DNA of 64,000 nucleotides from Gammaproteobacteria bacterium (lineage in GTDB: Bacteria > Pseudomonadota > Gammaproteobacteria > Magnimaribacterales > AG-339-G14), in NCBI GenBank assembly GCA_003331625.1, contig QOPF01000004.1:29680-93679 (forward strand). Reading direction: 5' to 3'. A model generated the notes under the pieces. That model had not been told where the DNA came from and searched no databases. It saw nothing but the letters and a program-made list of their open reading frames with translations. The position numbers and the translations under genes were made by a program. Positions 53,730 to 62,919 of the stretch are shown here, in pieces. Within the stretch, counting starts at the first letter, position 1. Each line of letters starts with the position of its first letter.

Positions 53730-54324
53730 AAATCATAAATCAAAAGAAGCAATTCTATATCTTGTTTCAAAAGATAAAGATCTTTTGAATCTTTTTATCG
53801 AAAACTCTGATTTTGGAGAATACAAAAGAGAAAAAAATTTTAAAGGATTGCTACAGCTAATCATTGAACAGCAATTATCTGTTGCTTCAGCGAATGCTAT
53901 TTATAGAAAACTTTTAAAAAAAACTCTAAGTATTTCTCCTGAATCAATCCTTAATCTAAATCATGCCTCTTTGAAAGAGTGCGGTTTAAGTAGACAAAAA
54001 ATTTCTTACATATCGGGATTAGCTAAAAATTGTATTAACAAAGATATAAATTTCAATAAGATAAACAAACTAAGTGATGATGATCTAATAACTGAAATAA
54101 CAAAAATAAAGGGAATTGGTCCCTGGACAGCTCAATGTTATATGTTGGCTTGTTTGAAAAGAGGTGACATTTGGCCGGTTGCAGATCTCGGTCTTATGGA
54201 GGCTGTAAAAAGGATAAAAAAACTTAAAAAACGGCCTACTGAAATTGAAATGGAAAAAATATCTCAAAAATGGCGACCATATAGAAGTACCGTGGCAAAC
54301 GTGTTATGGGCATCTTATGATTAA
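53686..54324 (+). CDS. DNA-3-methyladenine glycosylase (HhH-GPD family)
   Basis: IIEQQLSVASANAIYRKL, IKGIGPWTAQCYMLACLKRGDIWPVADLGL. Confidence 0.88.
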   Translation: MSKQQANISLSKIFKNHKSKEAILYLVSKDKDLLNLFIENSDFGEYKREKNFKGLLQLIIEQQLSVASANAIYRKLLKKTLSISPESILNLNHASLKECGLSRQKISYISGLAKNCINKDINFNKINKLSDDDLITEITKIKGIGPWTAQCYMLACLKRGDIWPVADLGLMEAVKRIKKLKKRPTEIEMEKISQKWRPYRSTVANVLWASYD

Positions 54325-54361
54325 GATTTTAAATAAATTAAAAGAAAGATAGACTCTTAAT

Positions 54362-54799
54362 ATGTTCAAAACTTATAACAATCTTAAAAATTTACATAAT
54401 TTGTATGAGCAAAATTTTATTCTTTTAAGTAAAATTTCCGGTCAGTTAGACAGGGAAGATTTTTTTTCTTTTAACTTTGAAGTTGGTAAACAATCTAGTT
54501 TAGTTGAAATAAAAAAAATTAAACTTTCTAAATTCACTGATGAACTAGATTTCTTTATAGAAGATCCAATTCACATAAAAAACATTTCATTAAAATGTCG
54601 AATCTATAAGGAGGCAAAAATGATAGAGGTAATAGAATTTCAAAATTTCCATAAGGATTTGTTGCTTATCTTTTCAAAAAATAAATATGGTCTTCAAAAA
54701 GACGAAAGAATTCAATGGAATCTTTTTATGAATCAATTTTTAAATTATTGTATCCATCACGGACTTTCAGTTGAAAATTATTTATCTCCACGGATTTAA
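54362..54799 (+). CDS. DUF1249 family protein, YqiB-like
   Basis: Size, sequence pattern and position directly upstream of yqiA-like esterase. Confidence 0.72.
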   Translation: MFKTYNNLKNLHNLYEQNFILLSKISGQLDREDFFSFNFEVGKQSSLVEIKKIKLSKFTDELDFFIEDPIHIKNISLKCRIYKEAKMIEVIEFQNFHKDLLLIFSKNKYGLQKDERIQWNLFMNQFLNYCIHHGLSVENYLSPRI

Positions 54800-55334
54800 T
54801 AGTTCATCAAAATCTACAAAGGCGCAAATATTAGAATGCTATTTTCAAGCTAGGGAAGATATTTCTTTTATATGTCCTGATTTGAAAGTCTCTCCTAATA
54901 CAGCTATTAAACAGATAGAAAATTTAATTAAAAGTTGTAAATCAAATGTTGCCCTTATTGGAAGTTCGCTCGGAGGTTTGTATGCCACCTATGCATCTGA
55001 AAGATTTAATTTAAAGTCAGTAGTAATAAATCCAGTGGTAACTAGCCATTTAAACGAAATGAGTGGATTAATAGGCCAACACACAAATTTTCATACTGGA
55101 GAAAAATATTTTTTTTCAAATAAAAATTTTTCTGAATTAAAGAAACTAGCCTTAAATAATCTAAAACATCCATTAAATCATTTATGTCTTATCAAGCTTG
55201 GAGACGAAGTTCTTGATCATAAAAAAACATTAAAATATTTTTCAAACTCTTTGGTAATCACGGAAAATCAAGGAAATCATAGTTATGAGGATTTTTCAGA
55301 AAAAATTTCTTTAATTAACGACTTTTTGTTCTAA
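54771..55334 (+). CDS. yqiA: YqiA-like alpha/beta hydrolase esterase (TTG start)
   Basis: IIYLHGFNSSSKSTKAQ, ALIGSSLGGLYATYAS, GNHSYEDF. Confidence 0.88.
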   Translation: MKIIYLHGFNSSSKSTKAQILECYFQAREDISFICPDLKVSPNTAIKQIENLIKSCKSNVALIGSSLGGLYATYASERFNLKSVVINPVVTSHLNEMSGLIGQHTNFHTGEKYFFSNKNFSELKKLALNNLKHPLNHLCLIKLGDEVLDHKKTLKYFSNSLVITENQGNHSYEDFSEKISLINDFLF

Positions 55335-55387
55335 AATAGTGCAAAATAAGCGCTAATTAAATACAAAAAATGCACTATTTTATAGCA
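55327..55387. promoter_or_regulatory. Candidate NtrC-type operator pair upstream of glnII, containing a perfect 12-bp inverted repeat
   Basis: TAAAATAGTGCA (55332-55343) and TGCACTATTTTA (55371-55382) are perfect reverse complements; 17-bp imperfect dyads TGTTCTAAAATAGTGCA and TGCACTATTTTATAGCA resemble the NtrC consensus TGCACCAACATGGTGCA. Confidence 0.55.
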
Positions 55388-55398
55388 TTTACTTTGCT
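55383..55398 (+). promoter_or_regulatory. Candidate sigma54-like -24/-12 promoter for glnII
   Basis: TAGCAT-N5-TTGCT versus TGGCAC-N5-TTGCW; 9 of 11 fixed positions match, but the -24 GG is AG; placement about 36 nt upstream of ATG is suitable. Confidence 0.4.
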
Positions 55399-55434
55399 AA
55401 AATTTTTTTCTAATTATATTTTAAGGAGATAAAA

Positions 55435-56415
55435 ATGACTGATTTTAATACATTTGAATACATATGGTTGGATGGCTATGAGCCTGAACCTTTCATGAGA
55501 AGTAAAGTTAAAGCTACCGATGACGAGACCCCTCCTGATTGGTCTTTTGATGGTTCATCAACTAAGCAAGCTGAAGGAGGTAGTTCTGATTGTCTTCTTC
55601 TTCCTGTGCAGACTTACATAAATCCCAATGGTCATGACTTAGTTATGACACAGGTTCAATCTGCTGACCATACTACTCATCCAACAAATTTTAGAGCTGC
55701 TGCAGCTGAAGTGGTAACAGATGAATGGTGGTTTGGATTTGAACAAGAATTTTTCTTTACTGATCCAAAAACTGGAGAGCCTCTTGGATGGGAAGAAGGA
55801 ACGCCTAGAGAGCAAGGAGAATATTATTGTGGAGTAGGAGCTGGTAACGTTGTCGGAAGAGAAATTTCTGATGCTCACCTTCATGCATGCTTAGATCTTG
55901 GTATTACGCTCACTGGAACAAATGCTGAAGTTGCTCTAGGGCAATGGGAGTATCAATGCTTTGGAAAAGGTATAAAAGCTGCTGATGACTTATGGGTAAG
56001 CAGATACCTTTTATTCAAAATTGCAGAAGAATTTGGCGTTGGTGTAAATATTCATCCTAAACCAAAAACTGGAGACTGGAATGGTTCAGGAATGCATAGT
56101 AACTTTTCCAACGAAGAAATGAGAACCGCAGGATCTGAAGAGCTCTTTTCATCAATGTGCGACAAATTAGGTGAAGTTCATAAAGATGGAATAGCCGCAT
56201 ATGGTTCTGGAAATGAAATGAGACTTACTGGTGAGCACGAAACTCAAAATATTGACCAATTTTCATACGGAGTCAGTGATAGAGGGGCTAGTATTCGTAT
56301 TCCTGTGTACACAGTAGAACATAACTGGAATGGTTACTTGGAAGATAGAAGACCGGCTTCCAATGCAGATCCATACAAAATTTTGTCTCATATTGTTGGA
56401 ACTTTAACGAAATAA
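55435..56415 (+). CDS. glnII: Glutamine synthetase type II (eukaryotic-like GSII)
   Basis: FEYIWLDGYEPEPFMRSK, WSFDGSSTKQAEGGSSDCLLLPV, WFGFEQEFF, GSGMHSNFS, YGSGNEMRLTGEHET, DRRPASNADPY. Confidence 0.95.
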   Translation: MTDFNTFEYIWLDGYEPEPFMRSKVKATDDETPPDWSFDGSSTKQAEGGSSDCLLLPVQTYINPNGHDLVMTQVQSADHTTHPTNFRAAAAEVVTDEWWFGFEQEFFFTDPKTGEPLGWEEGTPREQGEYYCGVGAGNVVGREISDAHLHACLDLGITLTGTNAEVALGQWEYQCFGKGIKAADDLWVSRYLLFKIAEEFGVGVNIHPKPKTGDWNGSGMHSNFSNEEMRTAGSEELFSSMCDKLGEVHKDGIAAYGSGNEMRLTGEHETQNIDQFSYGVSDRGASIRIPVYTVEHNWNGYLEDRRPASNADPYKILSHIVGTLTK

Positions 56416-56440
56416 TTAATCTGAGAGCAAAGAGTTATAA

Positions 56441-56614
56441 ATGTCTATATTTTTAATAACGACGAAGTCAATTAGTTCTATTTGGCTAGTCATAAAATTT
56501 ATAGTTATTACAGGCAAGCAACAGCATTTAACTGTTGCTGCCGGCTCAGATTATAGAAAATATTTAAGTTTTAGCATTAAGCGGAAAGATTTATCAAACT
56601 TGACCTTTCGTTAG
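56441..56614 (+). CDS. Candidate 57-aa small ORF between glnII and glnL
   Basis: ATG to TAG: MSIFLITTKSISSIWLVIKFIVITGKQQHLTVAAGSDYRKYLSFSIKRKDLSNLTFR; AAAGAG upstream; no recognised family. Confidence 0.22.
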   Translation: MSIFLITTKSISSIWLVIKFIVITGKQQHLTVAAGSDYRKYLSFSIKRKDLSNLTFR

Positions 56615-56632
56615 GTTCCTTGACGAAGAAAC

Positions 56633-57727
56633 ATGATTTTTTCTGAAGAAATCCTAAATGAATTATCCGCAAAGCTTTTGATTGTTGACGAAAAGTTAAA
56701 TGTGGTTTTTTTAAATAAATCAGCTGAAGATTATTTATGCATTTTAAAAGATGAAGCAAAAGGAAAAGACATTAGTAAAGTTTTTAAAGAAAAGATTGAT
56801 AATAAAATAGAATTTAGCGAAATTATTGAAAAAAAGAAAATTTTAAAAAGACATATAACAACAATTTTTCTTAACGATAATCTACGAAAAAGAGCTTCTT
56901 TTAGTGCGTCTTTTTTTTCGAACGATGATTTCAAAGGAATTATTTTTGAATTTTTTGACAAAATTAAGCCTAAATCTATGGCTGAAAAAATGAAAAAAAG
57001 AACTGCTGCATCTATAACGCAAGCATTTTCTCGAGGACTCGCTCATGAAATCAAAAATCCCTTGAGCGGCATACGTGGCGCTGCGCAATTACTATCTCAA
57101 AAAATTGAAGACCCTCAAAAGAAGAAACTAGCCAATATTATTCTTAAAGAATCAGATCGCTTAACCGATATAGTTAATAAAGTCTCAGATAACACTTTTA
57201 AATTAGACCAAAGCTTTCAGAATATTCATACAATTTTAGAGAAAATACCTGCTTTCATTAAAAATATTAAAAACCAAGAAGTAAAAATCGTAAAGGATTA
57301 TGATCCCAGCTTACCTTTAATAGAGTTAGATAGTTCACTAATTTCTCAAGTATTTTTTAACTTAACAACTAATTCTTTGGAAGCCTTTAAAAAAATAAAT
57401 AGCATAGGAAAAATTACCCTTAGAAGTAGAGTTGCTTATGAGGTTTATATAAATAATAAGAAATTCAAAACGGCTTGCCAGGTGGATTTTATAGATAACG
57501 GTCCTGGGATTCCAGATAATATTATTGACTCGGTTTTCTTTCCTCTCGTTTCGTCTAAAGAAATTGCTTCCGGTTTGGGTTTGTCAATTGTAAAAGGAAT
57601 CATAAATCAACATGGTGGATCAATTGACTGTTTTAGTGATGATGCGGGCACGACTTTTACAATACTTTTGCCCATTACATCTACAAATTTTGAAAAAACT
57701 AATTTAAAACAAAATCTAAATGGCTAA
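56633..57727 (+). CDS. glnL: Nitrogen regulation sensor kinase NtrB
   Basis: SRGLAHEIKNPLSGIRGAAQLL H-box, NLTTNSLEAF N-box, DNGPGIP, GLGLSIVKGIINQHGG. Confidence 0.95.
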   Translation: MIFSEEILNELSAKLLIVDEKLNVVFLNKSAEDYLCILKDEAKGKDISKVFKEKIDNKIEFSEIIEKKKILKRHITTIFLNDNLRKRASFSASFFSNDDFKGIIFEFFDKIKPKSMAEKMKKRTAASITQAFSRGLAHEIKNPLSGIRGAAQLLSQKIEDPQKKKLANIILKESDRLTDIVNKVSDNTFKLDQSFQNIHTILEKIPAFIKNIKNQEVKIVKDYDPSLPLIELDSSLISQVFFNLTTNSLEAFKKINSIGKITLRSRVAYEVYINNKKFKTACQVDFIDNGPGIPDNIIDSVFFPLVSSKEIASGLGLSIVKGIINQHGGSIDCFSDDAGTTFTILLPITSTNFEKTNLKQNLNG

Positions 57728-59117
57728 AAATAAAAAAATCTGGATTGCTGATGATGACGAGTCAATAAGATTCGTTCTTGAGTCAGGTTTGTCTGAAGCT
57801 GGCTTTGCTGTCTCTACTTTTGAGGATGGTAACGAAGTCGTAAATAAACTTGATATAGATTCTCCACATTTACTTCTTACTGATTTAAAAATGCCAGGAA
57901 GAGATGGTATGGATTTATTGGAGACTTTTAAAAACGATCATAAAAAGATACCTATCATAATAATGACCGCTCATTCAGATCTAGATACCACCGTGGATGC
58001 TTTTGAGGCAGGTGCATGGGATTACATTGCTAAGCCTTTTGATTTAAACACAGCAATAGAAAAAATACAGAAGGCTATTTCAGAGAGAAAAAATATTAAC
58101 AAAAAGCTTTCTGAGAAAGAAGAACTTAATTTAAAAAAAGGAAAAATTTTAGGTAAGTCTCCTGCCATGCAAGATTTATTTAATTCAATCGGAAAGCTTT
58201 CTCATTCAGATAGTACAGTTTTATTGGTAGGCGAATCTGGAACTGGTAAAGAATTAGTCTCTCAAGCTATCTTTGAGCATTCTGAAAGATCTAAGAAAAA
58301 ATTAATCTCTCTTAATGTGGCTGATATTCCAGTAGAACTTTTAGAGTCTGAATTGTTCGGTCATGAAAAAGGTGCCTTTAAAGGAGCTGGAGATCAAAGA
58401 ATTGGAAGATTCGAACAGGCTGATAAAGGAACTCTATTTCTAGATGAAGTTGGAGATATGCCCTTAGAAACCCAAACTAGAATCATTAGAGTATTGTCAA
58501 GTGGAGAATTTTATAGAATTGGAGGGAACAGCCCAATTCAAGTTGATGTAAGAATTATAGCTGCTACTAATCAAAATTTAGAGGACAAAGTCAGAAATGG
58601 ATCTTTTAGAGAAGATCTTTATCATCGCTTAAATGTTATAAAAATTAATCTACCTCCTTTGAGAGATAGAAAAGAAGATATTATTTTACTAACGAGTTAT
58701 TTCCTAAAAAAATTCTCAGAGGAAGCAAAAACTAAAGTAAAGGTTCTTAGCAAAGAAGTAGAAGAATTATTTGAAAACCTTATTTGGCCTGGGAATGTCT
58801 TGCAACTACAAAACGTATGTCAATCCTTAACATTACTGTCTTCTGGTCAAGAAGTTACTATCAGCGATATTCCTAAAGACCTTTCTTTACAGAGAAAGGG
58901 GCCTGAAATGAGTTGGAGTGATATGTTGGAGTCTTGGGCTTCAAAAAGACTTCTAAAGGGTGAAGATCATATCTTAAATAATGCTACTCCAATTTTTGAA
59001 AGTACAATGATAAAAGCTGCCTTAAAAGTTACTAAAGGAAAAAAGAGTGAAGCAGCAAAATTATTAGGCTGGGGAAGAAATACCTTAGCAAGAAAAATTA
59101 CTGAACTTGACCTTTAA
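57720..59117 (+). CDS. glnG: Nitrogen response regulator NtrC with atypical GAFKGA and GNVLQL motifs
   Basis: Receiver (LLTDLKMPG), AAA+ Walker A GESGTGKE, Walker B GTLFLDEVGDMP, Fis-type HTH KSEAAKLLGWGRNTLARKI. Confidence 0.95.
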   Translation: MAKNKKIWIADDDESIRFVLESGLSEAGFAVSTFEDGNEVVNKLDIDSPHLLLTDLKMPGRDGMDLLETFKNDHKKIPIIIMTAHSDLDTTVDAFEAGAWDYIAKPFDLNTAIEKIQKAISERKNINKKLSEKEELNLKKGKILGKSPAMQDLFNSIGKLSHSDSTVLLVGESGTGKELVSQAIFEHSERSKKKLISLNVADIPVELLESELFGHEKGAFKGAGDQRIGRFEQADKGTLFLDEVGDMPLETQTRIIRVLSSGEFYRIGGNSPIQVDVRIIAATNQNLEDKVRNGSFREDLYHRLNVIKINLPPLRDRKEDIILLTSYFLKKFSEEAKTKVKVLSKEVEELFENLIWPGNVLQLQNVCQSLTLLSSGQEVTISDIPKDLSLQRKGPEMSWSDMLESWASKRLLKGEDHILNNATPIFESTMIKAALKVTKGKKSEAAKLLGWGRNTLARKITELDL

Positions 59118-59521
59118 TTTACTAAAGGTAATTTTTCTGCAATCCAGTTATTGATACCGCCTTTTAGAATAAAGACTTCAATTTGCTCTTTTTTTAAATC
59201 AGAAGCCATTCTTGAAGAATTACTTCCGTTTTGACAGACAAGAATAAATGGTTTGCCGCTTGCTTTACTGTGTTCTTTTTTACAAGCTGCCAAATCAGGT
59301 CCAACATTTACGGACTGACTTATTCTTCCTTCATCAAAATCCTTTCTAGATCTAATATCAATTATGACAGCATCTTTTTTGTTTATTAAAACAACGGCTT
59401 TATGAGGTTCTAAATTAATTGCTTTAGAAATTTTATCTAGCAAAAATAAAGCAAACAAGGAAAATATCAAAGGTATAACAATAAACCAATTGTCGATTAA
59501 AAATTCAATAAAATAAGGCAT
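59114..59521 (-). CDS. Rhodanese-like domain protein, YibN-like (start adjusted to MPYFIEF)
   Basis: N-terminal TM segment, VIDIRSRKDFDEGRISQSVNV, LVCQNGSNSSRMA catalytic loop. Confidence 0.85.
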   Translation of the reverse strand: MPYFIEFLIDNWFIVIPLIFSLFALFLLDKISKAINLEPHKAVVLINKKDAVIIDIRSRKDFDEGRISQSVNVGPDLAACKKEHSKASGKPFILVCQNGSNSSRMASDLKKEQIEVFILKGGINNWIAEKLPLVN

Positions 59522-59558
59522 AAGCGCGATATGATAAACGTAAATACGATTTGAAACT

Positions 59559-60173
59559 ATGAAATCCACAAAAAATATTTCCGACTTAGTGTTAGTGAGG
59601 CATGGTCAAAGCGAATGGAATCAAAAAAACTTATTTACAGGATGGAAAAATCCTTCGCTAACATTGAAGGGTAAAAAAGAAGCTGAAAAAACTGGTGAAA
59701 ATTTAAAGGGTAAAAATATAGCTTTTGATATTCACTACACTTCAGAATTAAAAAGAGCACAATTAACAGGAGAAATTATTCTTTCCATTCTGAAACAAGA
59801 ATCAATTAAGACGATCAAAAATATTGCTCTTAATGAAAGAAATTATGGTGATCTTTCTGGTCTGAATAAAGATGATGCAAGAAAAAAATGGGGCGAAAAA
59901 CAGGTTCATACATGGAGAAGATCTTTTGATGAACCTCCTCCTGGAGGAGAAAGCCTTAAAGATACTGCTGAAAGAGTTATCCCTTATTTCAAGAACGTGA
60001 TAAAACCGAATTTAGAAAATAATAATATTCTTATTTGTGCCCATGGAAATTCGTTAAGAGCGCTTGTTATGCATATTGAAGAGATTTCTTCGGAAGAAAT
60101 TGTAAAACTCGAGATTGCTACAGGCGAGCCAATTTTCTATAAAGTCAAAAATAAAGAGATATATAAAATCTAA
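59559..60173 (+). CDS. gpmA: 2,3-bisphosphoglycerate-dependent phosphoglycerate mutase
   Basis: [54 protein letters not shown]. Confidence 0.95.
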   Translation: MKSTKNISDLVLVRHGQSEWNQKNLFTGWKNPSLTLKGKKEAEKTGENLKGKNIAFDIHYTSELKRAQLTGEIILSILKQESIKTIKNIALNERNYGDLSGLNKDDARKKWGEKQVHTWRRSFDEPPPGGESLKDTAERVIPYFKNVIKPNLENNNILICAHGNSLRALVMHIEEISSEEIVKLEIATGEPIFYKVKNKEIYKI

Positions 60174-60928
60174 GTTCTTGTTTCAAAACCGGCTTCTTTA
60201 AGTGCCCTTTTGACCTTTGTAATTGAAATTTCTTTGTAATGGAAAATACTTGCTGCTAAAAGTGCATCAACTCTTCCTTCCTTGACCGCATCAACAAGAT
60301 GAGATAATTCACCAGCGCCTCCAGAGGCAATTACCGGGATTGAAAGAATTTTAGATAATTCATGATATAAATCGTTATCAAAGCCGCTTTTTGTTCCATC
60401 TTTATCCATGGACGTCATTAAAATTTCTCCGGCTCCCAAATCCTGTCCTTCTTTTGCCCAAGTTACGGCATTAAGATTTGTTTTATTTTTACCTCCATGA
60501 GTGTAGACAATCCAATCATCTCCTTCTTTTTTTGCATCTATAGCTAAAACTATGCACTGTGAGCCATACTCTTTAGAAGCATCCATAATTAATTTAGGGT
60601 TTTGAATGGCACTTGTGTTTATAGAAACCTTATCCGCACCTGATTTTAGAAGCATATCAATATCATTGAGAGTATTAATACCTCCGCCAACTGTAAAGGG
60701 AATAAAAACTTGAGAAGCAATTGATTTTACTGTTTCTATAGTAGTGGATCTCTCTTCATAAGAAGCATCAATGTCAAGCATACAAATTTCATCAGCTCCT
60801 TCAAGGTCGTATCTTTTAGCAGCTTCTGCGGGATCTCCAGCATCAACAATATCTTTAAAGTTTATTCCTTTTACTACCCTTCCGTCTCTAACATCTAAAC
60901 ATGGAATAATTCTTATTGCTAAAGTCAT
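60170..60928 (-). CDS. hisF: Imidazole glycerol phosphate synthase subunit HisF
   Basis: [57 protein letters not shown]. Confidence 0.97.
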   Translation of the reverse strand: MTLAIRIIPCLDVRDGRVVKGINFKDIVDAGDPAEAAKRYDLEGADEICMLDIDASYEERSTTIETVKSIASQVFIPFTVGGGINTLNDIDMLLKSGADKVSINTSAIQNPKLIMDASKEYGSQCIVLAIDAKKEGDDWIVYTHGGKNKTNLNAVTWAKEGQDLGAGEILMTSMDKDGTKSGFDNDLYHELSKILSIPVIASGGAGELSHLVDAVKEGRVDALLAASIFHYKEISITKVKRALKEAGFETRT

Positions 60929-60930
60929 TT

Positions 60931-61650
60931 TTATTTAAATTTTTGCAGAGCTTCTTTTAAATCTAATTTTTTTTCATAAATGGATACTCCACAGATTGCT
61001 CCAATTACATTTGGTATTTCTGATAGTTTAAGCAAATCATTTATGTCTCTTACACCGCCAGAAGCTATAACCGGAAAGGATGATTTTTTAGCAACCTCTG
61101 CGGTTTCTATAAAATTAGGCCCGTTTAGCATTCCGTCTTTATCTATATCCGTATAAATAATTGCTTTAACAGGTAAATTTTTATAGGAATTTATAAGGCT
61201 ACTGGCAGATATTTTAGAAGATTCTGTCCATGCTTCAGATGCTAAAAATCCATTAAATGCATCTACGCCTAAAATAATTTTATTTGGGAAACTTTTACAA
61301 GCTTGTTCAAAAGTAGATCTGTCTTTTATTGCTAAACTACCAAGAATTATGTTGTCGATACCTTTTTCAAAAATTAATTCTAAAGTTTGCAAATCTCTTA
61401 TTCCGCCACCCAGTTGTAAATTTATGTGAGGATACTTTTTCTTTATCTCTAAAATTTCTTTCAAATTTTCTGAACTTCCAGATTTAGCTCCATCTAGATC
61501 AACTAGATGAATATTTTCAGACCCTTCCTCAACTAAAAATGAGGCTGCATCTATAGGCTTTTCAAAGTAGATTTTTGCAGACGATAAGTCGCCTTTTTTT
61601 AGGCGAACGCATTTGCCATTTTGTATATCTATTGCGGGAATGGGTAACAT
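60931..61650 (-). CDS. hisA: Phosphoribosylformimino-5-aminoimidazole carboxamide ribotide isomerase (start adjusted to [10 protein letters not shown])
   Basis: [48 protein letters not shown]. Confidence 0.96.
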   Translation of the reverse strand: MLPIPAIDIQNGKCVRLKKGDLSSAKIYFEKPIDAASFLVEEGSENIHLVDLDGAKSGSSENLKEILEIKKKYPHINLQLGGGIRDLQTLELIFEKGIDNIILGSLAIKDRSTFEQACKSFPNKIILGVDAFNGFLASEAWTESSKISASSLINSYKNLPVKAIIYTDIDKDGMLNGPNFIETAEVAKKSSFPVIASGGVRDINDLLKLSEIPNVIGAICGVSIYEKKLDLKEALQKFK

Positions 61651-61651
61651 T

Positions 61652-62263
61652 CTATATTTTCCAGTTAATAAAATTATCAAGTAACTTTAGGCCTATTTTT
61701 CCACTCTTTTCAGGATGAAATTGAGTAGCAAAAATATTTTCAGAACTAAGAGCGGAAATGAATTCTTTTCCATAAGTAGTGTTGGCAATAATGTTGTCTT
61801 TAGCGTCATAAGAAACATATGAATGCACGAAATAAAAAAACTGGTTATTTTTAATACCCTTAAAAAGATTATGATCTTTTGAAAAAGAAACATGATTCCA
61901 GCCCATATGAGGAATCTTTAAATTTTGTTCATCTAAAACTTTAATCTTTTTTATTTTGCCTTCAATTAAGCCAAAGCCACTTTCACTATCTTCTTCACTG
62001 GAATTAAAAAGGATTTGTAATCCAAGGCAAATACCTAGAAAGGGTTTAGATTTAATTTCATTGATCAAAGGATTGAACATTTCATTAGCTTTAAGCTTTT
62101 TTACACAAGAGCCCATGGAACCTTGGCCAGGAAAAACGTATTTATCTATGTTTTTTAGTTTTTCAGGAGCATCAACTATTTTTACATCCGCCCCAAGGAA
62201 TCTTAAAGCCCTAGCAACCGAAAATATATTACTCGCACCATAATCAATGACGCCAATCTTCAT
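61652..62263 (-). CDS. hisH: Imidazole glycerol phosphate synthase subunit HisH (start adjusted to MKIGVIDYG)
   Basis: IGVIDYGASNIFSVARAL, VFPGQGSMGSC, LGICLGLQILF, TQFHPEKSG. Confidence 0.96.
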   Translation of the reverse strand: MKIGVIDYGASNIFSVARALRFLGADVKIVDAPEKLKNIDKYVFPGQGSMGSCVKKLKANEMFNPLINEIKSKPFLGICLGLQILFNSSEEDSESGFGLIEGKIKKIKVLDEQNLKIPHMGWNHVSFSKDHNLFKGIKNNQFFYFVHSYVSYDAKDNIIANTTYGKEFISALSSENIFATQFHPEKSGKIGLKLLDNFINWKI

Positions 62264-62276
62264 AATTTTATCAATC

Positions 62277-62864
62277 TTAGAGGCATCCTTTGGTCGAAGG
62301 AATTTGTCCTGATTTTGCTTGATCAAGTAAACAAGATTGTTTCAATGCTAAAGCAAAAGCTTTAAAGATTGTTTCTGCCTGATGATGAGCATTTTCACCT
62401 TTCAAATTATCTATATGAATTGTAGCCAATGATTTGTTTGTAAAGCCTTGAAAAAACTCTTTTATCAATTGCAGGTCAAAATCATTAATAGTTTGCTTGG
62501 TGAAGTTTACATTCCAAATCAAGCCGGGTCTGCCAGAAAAATCAATGACTACTCTAGACAGAGCTTCATCTAAAGGTGCGTATGCATAGCCATAGCGGGT
62601 AATTCCTTTTTTATCGCCTAAGGCTTGATTAAAGGCATCACCCATTGTAATTCCTACATCTTCAACGGTATGGTGAGCATCTACTTCTAAATCTCCAGTG
62701 GCTTTTAAATCTATATCAAAATCGCCATGTTTAGCAATTTGATCAAGCATATGCGCAAAAAAGGGAAGTTCTACGCCTTGAGAACTCTTTCCAGTTCCAT
62801 CCAATTCTAGACTCAGTGATATTTGAGTTTCTTTGGTTATTCTTTCTATATTTGCATTTCTCAT
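62277..62864 (-). CDS. hisB: Imidazoleglycerol-phosphate dehydratase (monofunctional)
   Basis: [44 protein letters not shown]. Confidence 0.97.
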   Translation of the reverse strand: MRNANIERITKETQISLSLELDGTGKSSQGVELPFFAHMLDQIAKHGDFDIDLKATGDLEVDAHHTVEDVGITMGDAFNQALGDKKGITRYGYAYAPLDEALSRVVIDFSGRPGLIWNVNFTKQTINDFDLQLIKEFFQGFTNKSLATIHIDNLKGENAHHQAETIFKAFALALKQSCLLDQAKSGQIPSTKGCL

Positions 62865-62919
62865 AATTATCTCTTTTAAGGCATCATTATAACGGACGTA
62901 AAAGGTTAAAATAAATCAG

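Noticed and set aside
55415-55420. TATATT as a sigma70 -10 box for glnII
   Set aside because: Too close to the ribosome-binding site (AAGGAG at about 55423) and start codon to give a usable transcript start.
59522-59569. Apparent 5' overlap of divergent rhodanese and gpmA ORFs
   Set aside because: Explained by an over-extended rhodanese start; MPYFIEF at 59521 is the more likely start and leaves a short intergenic region.
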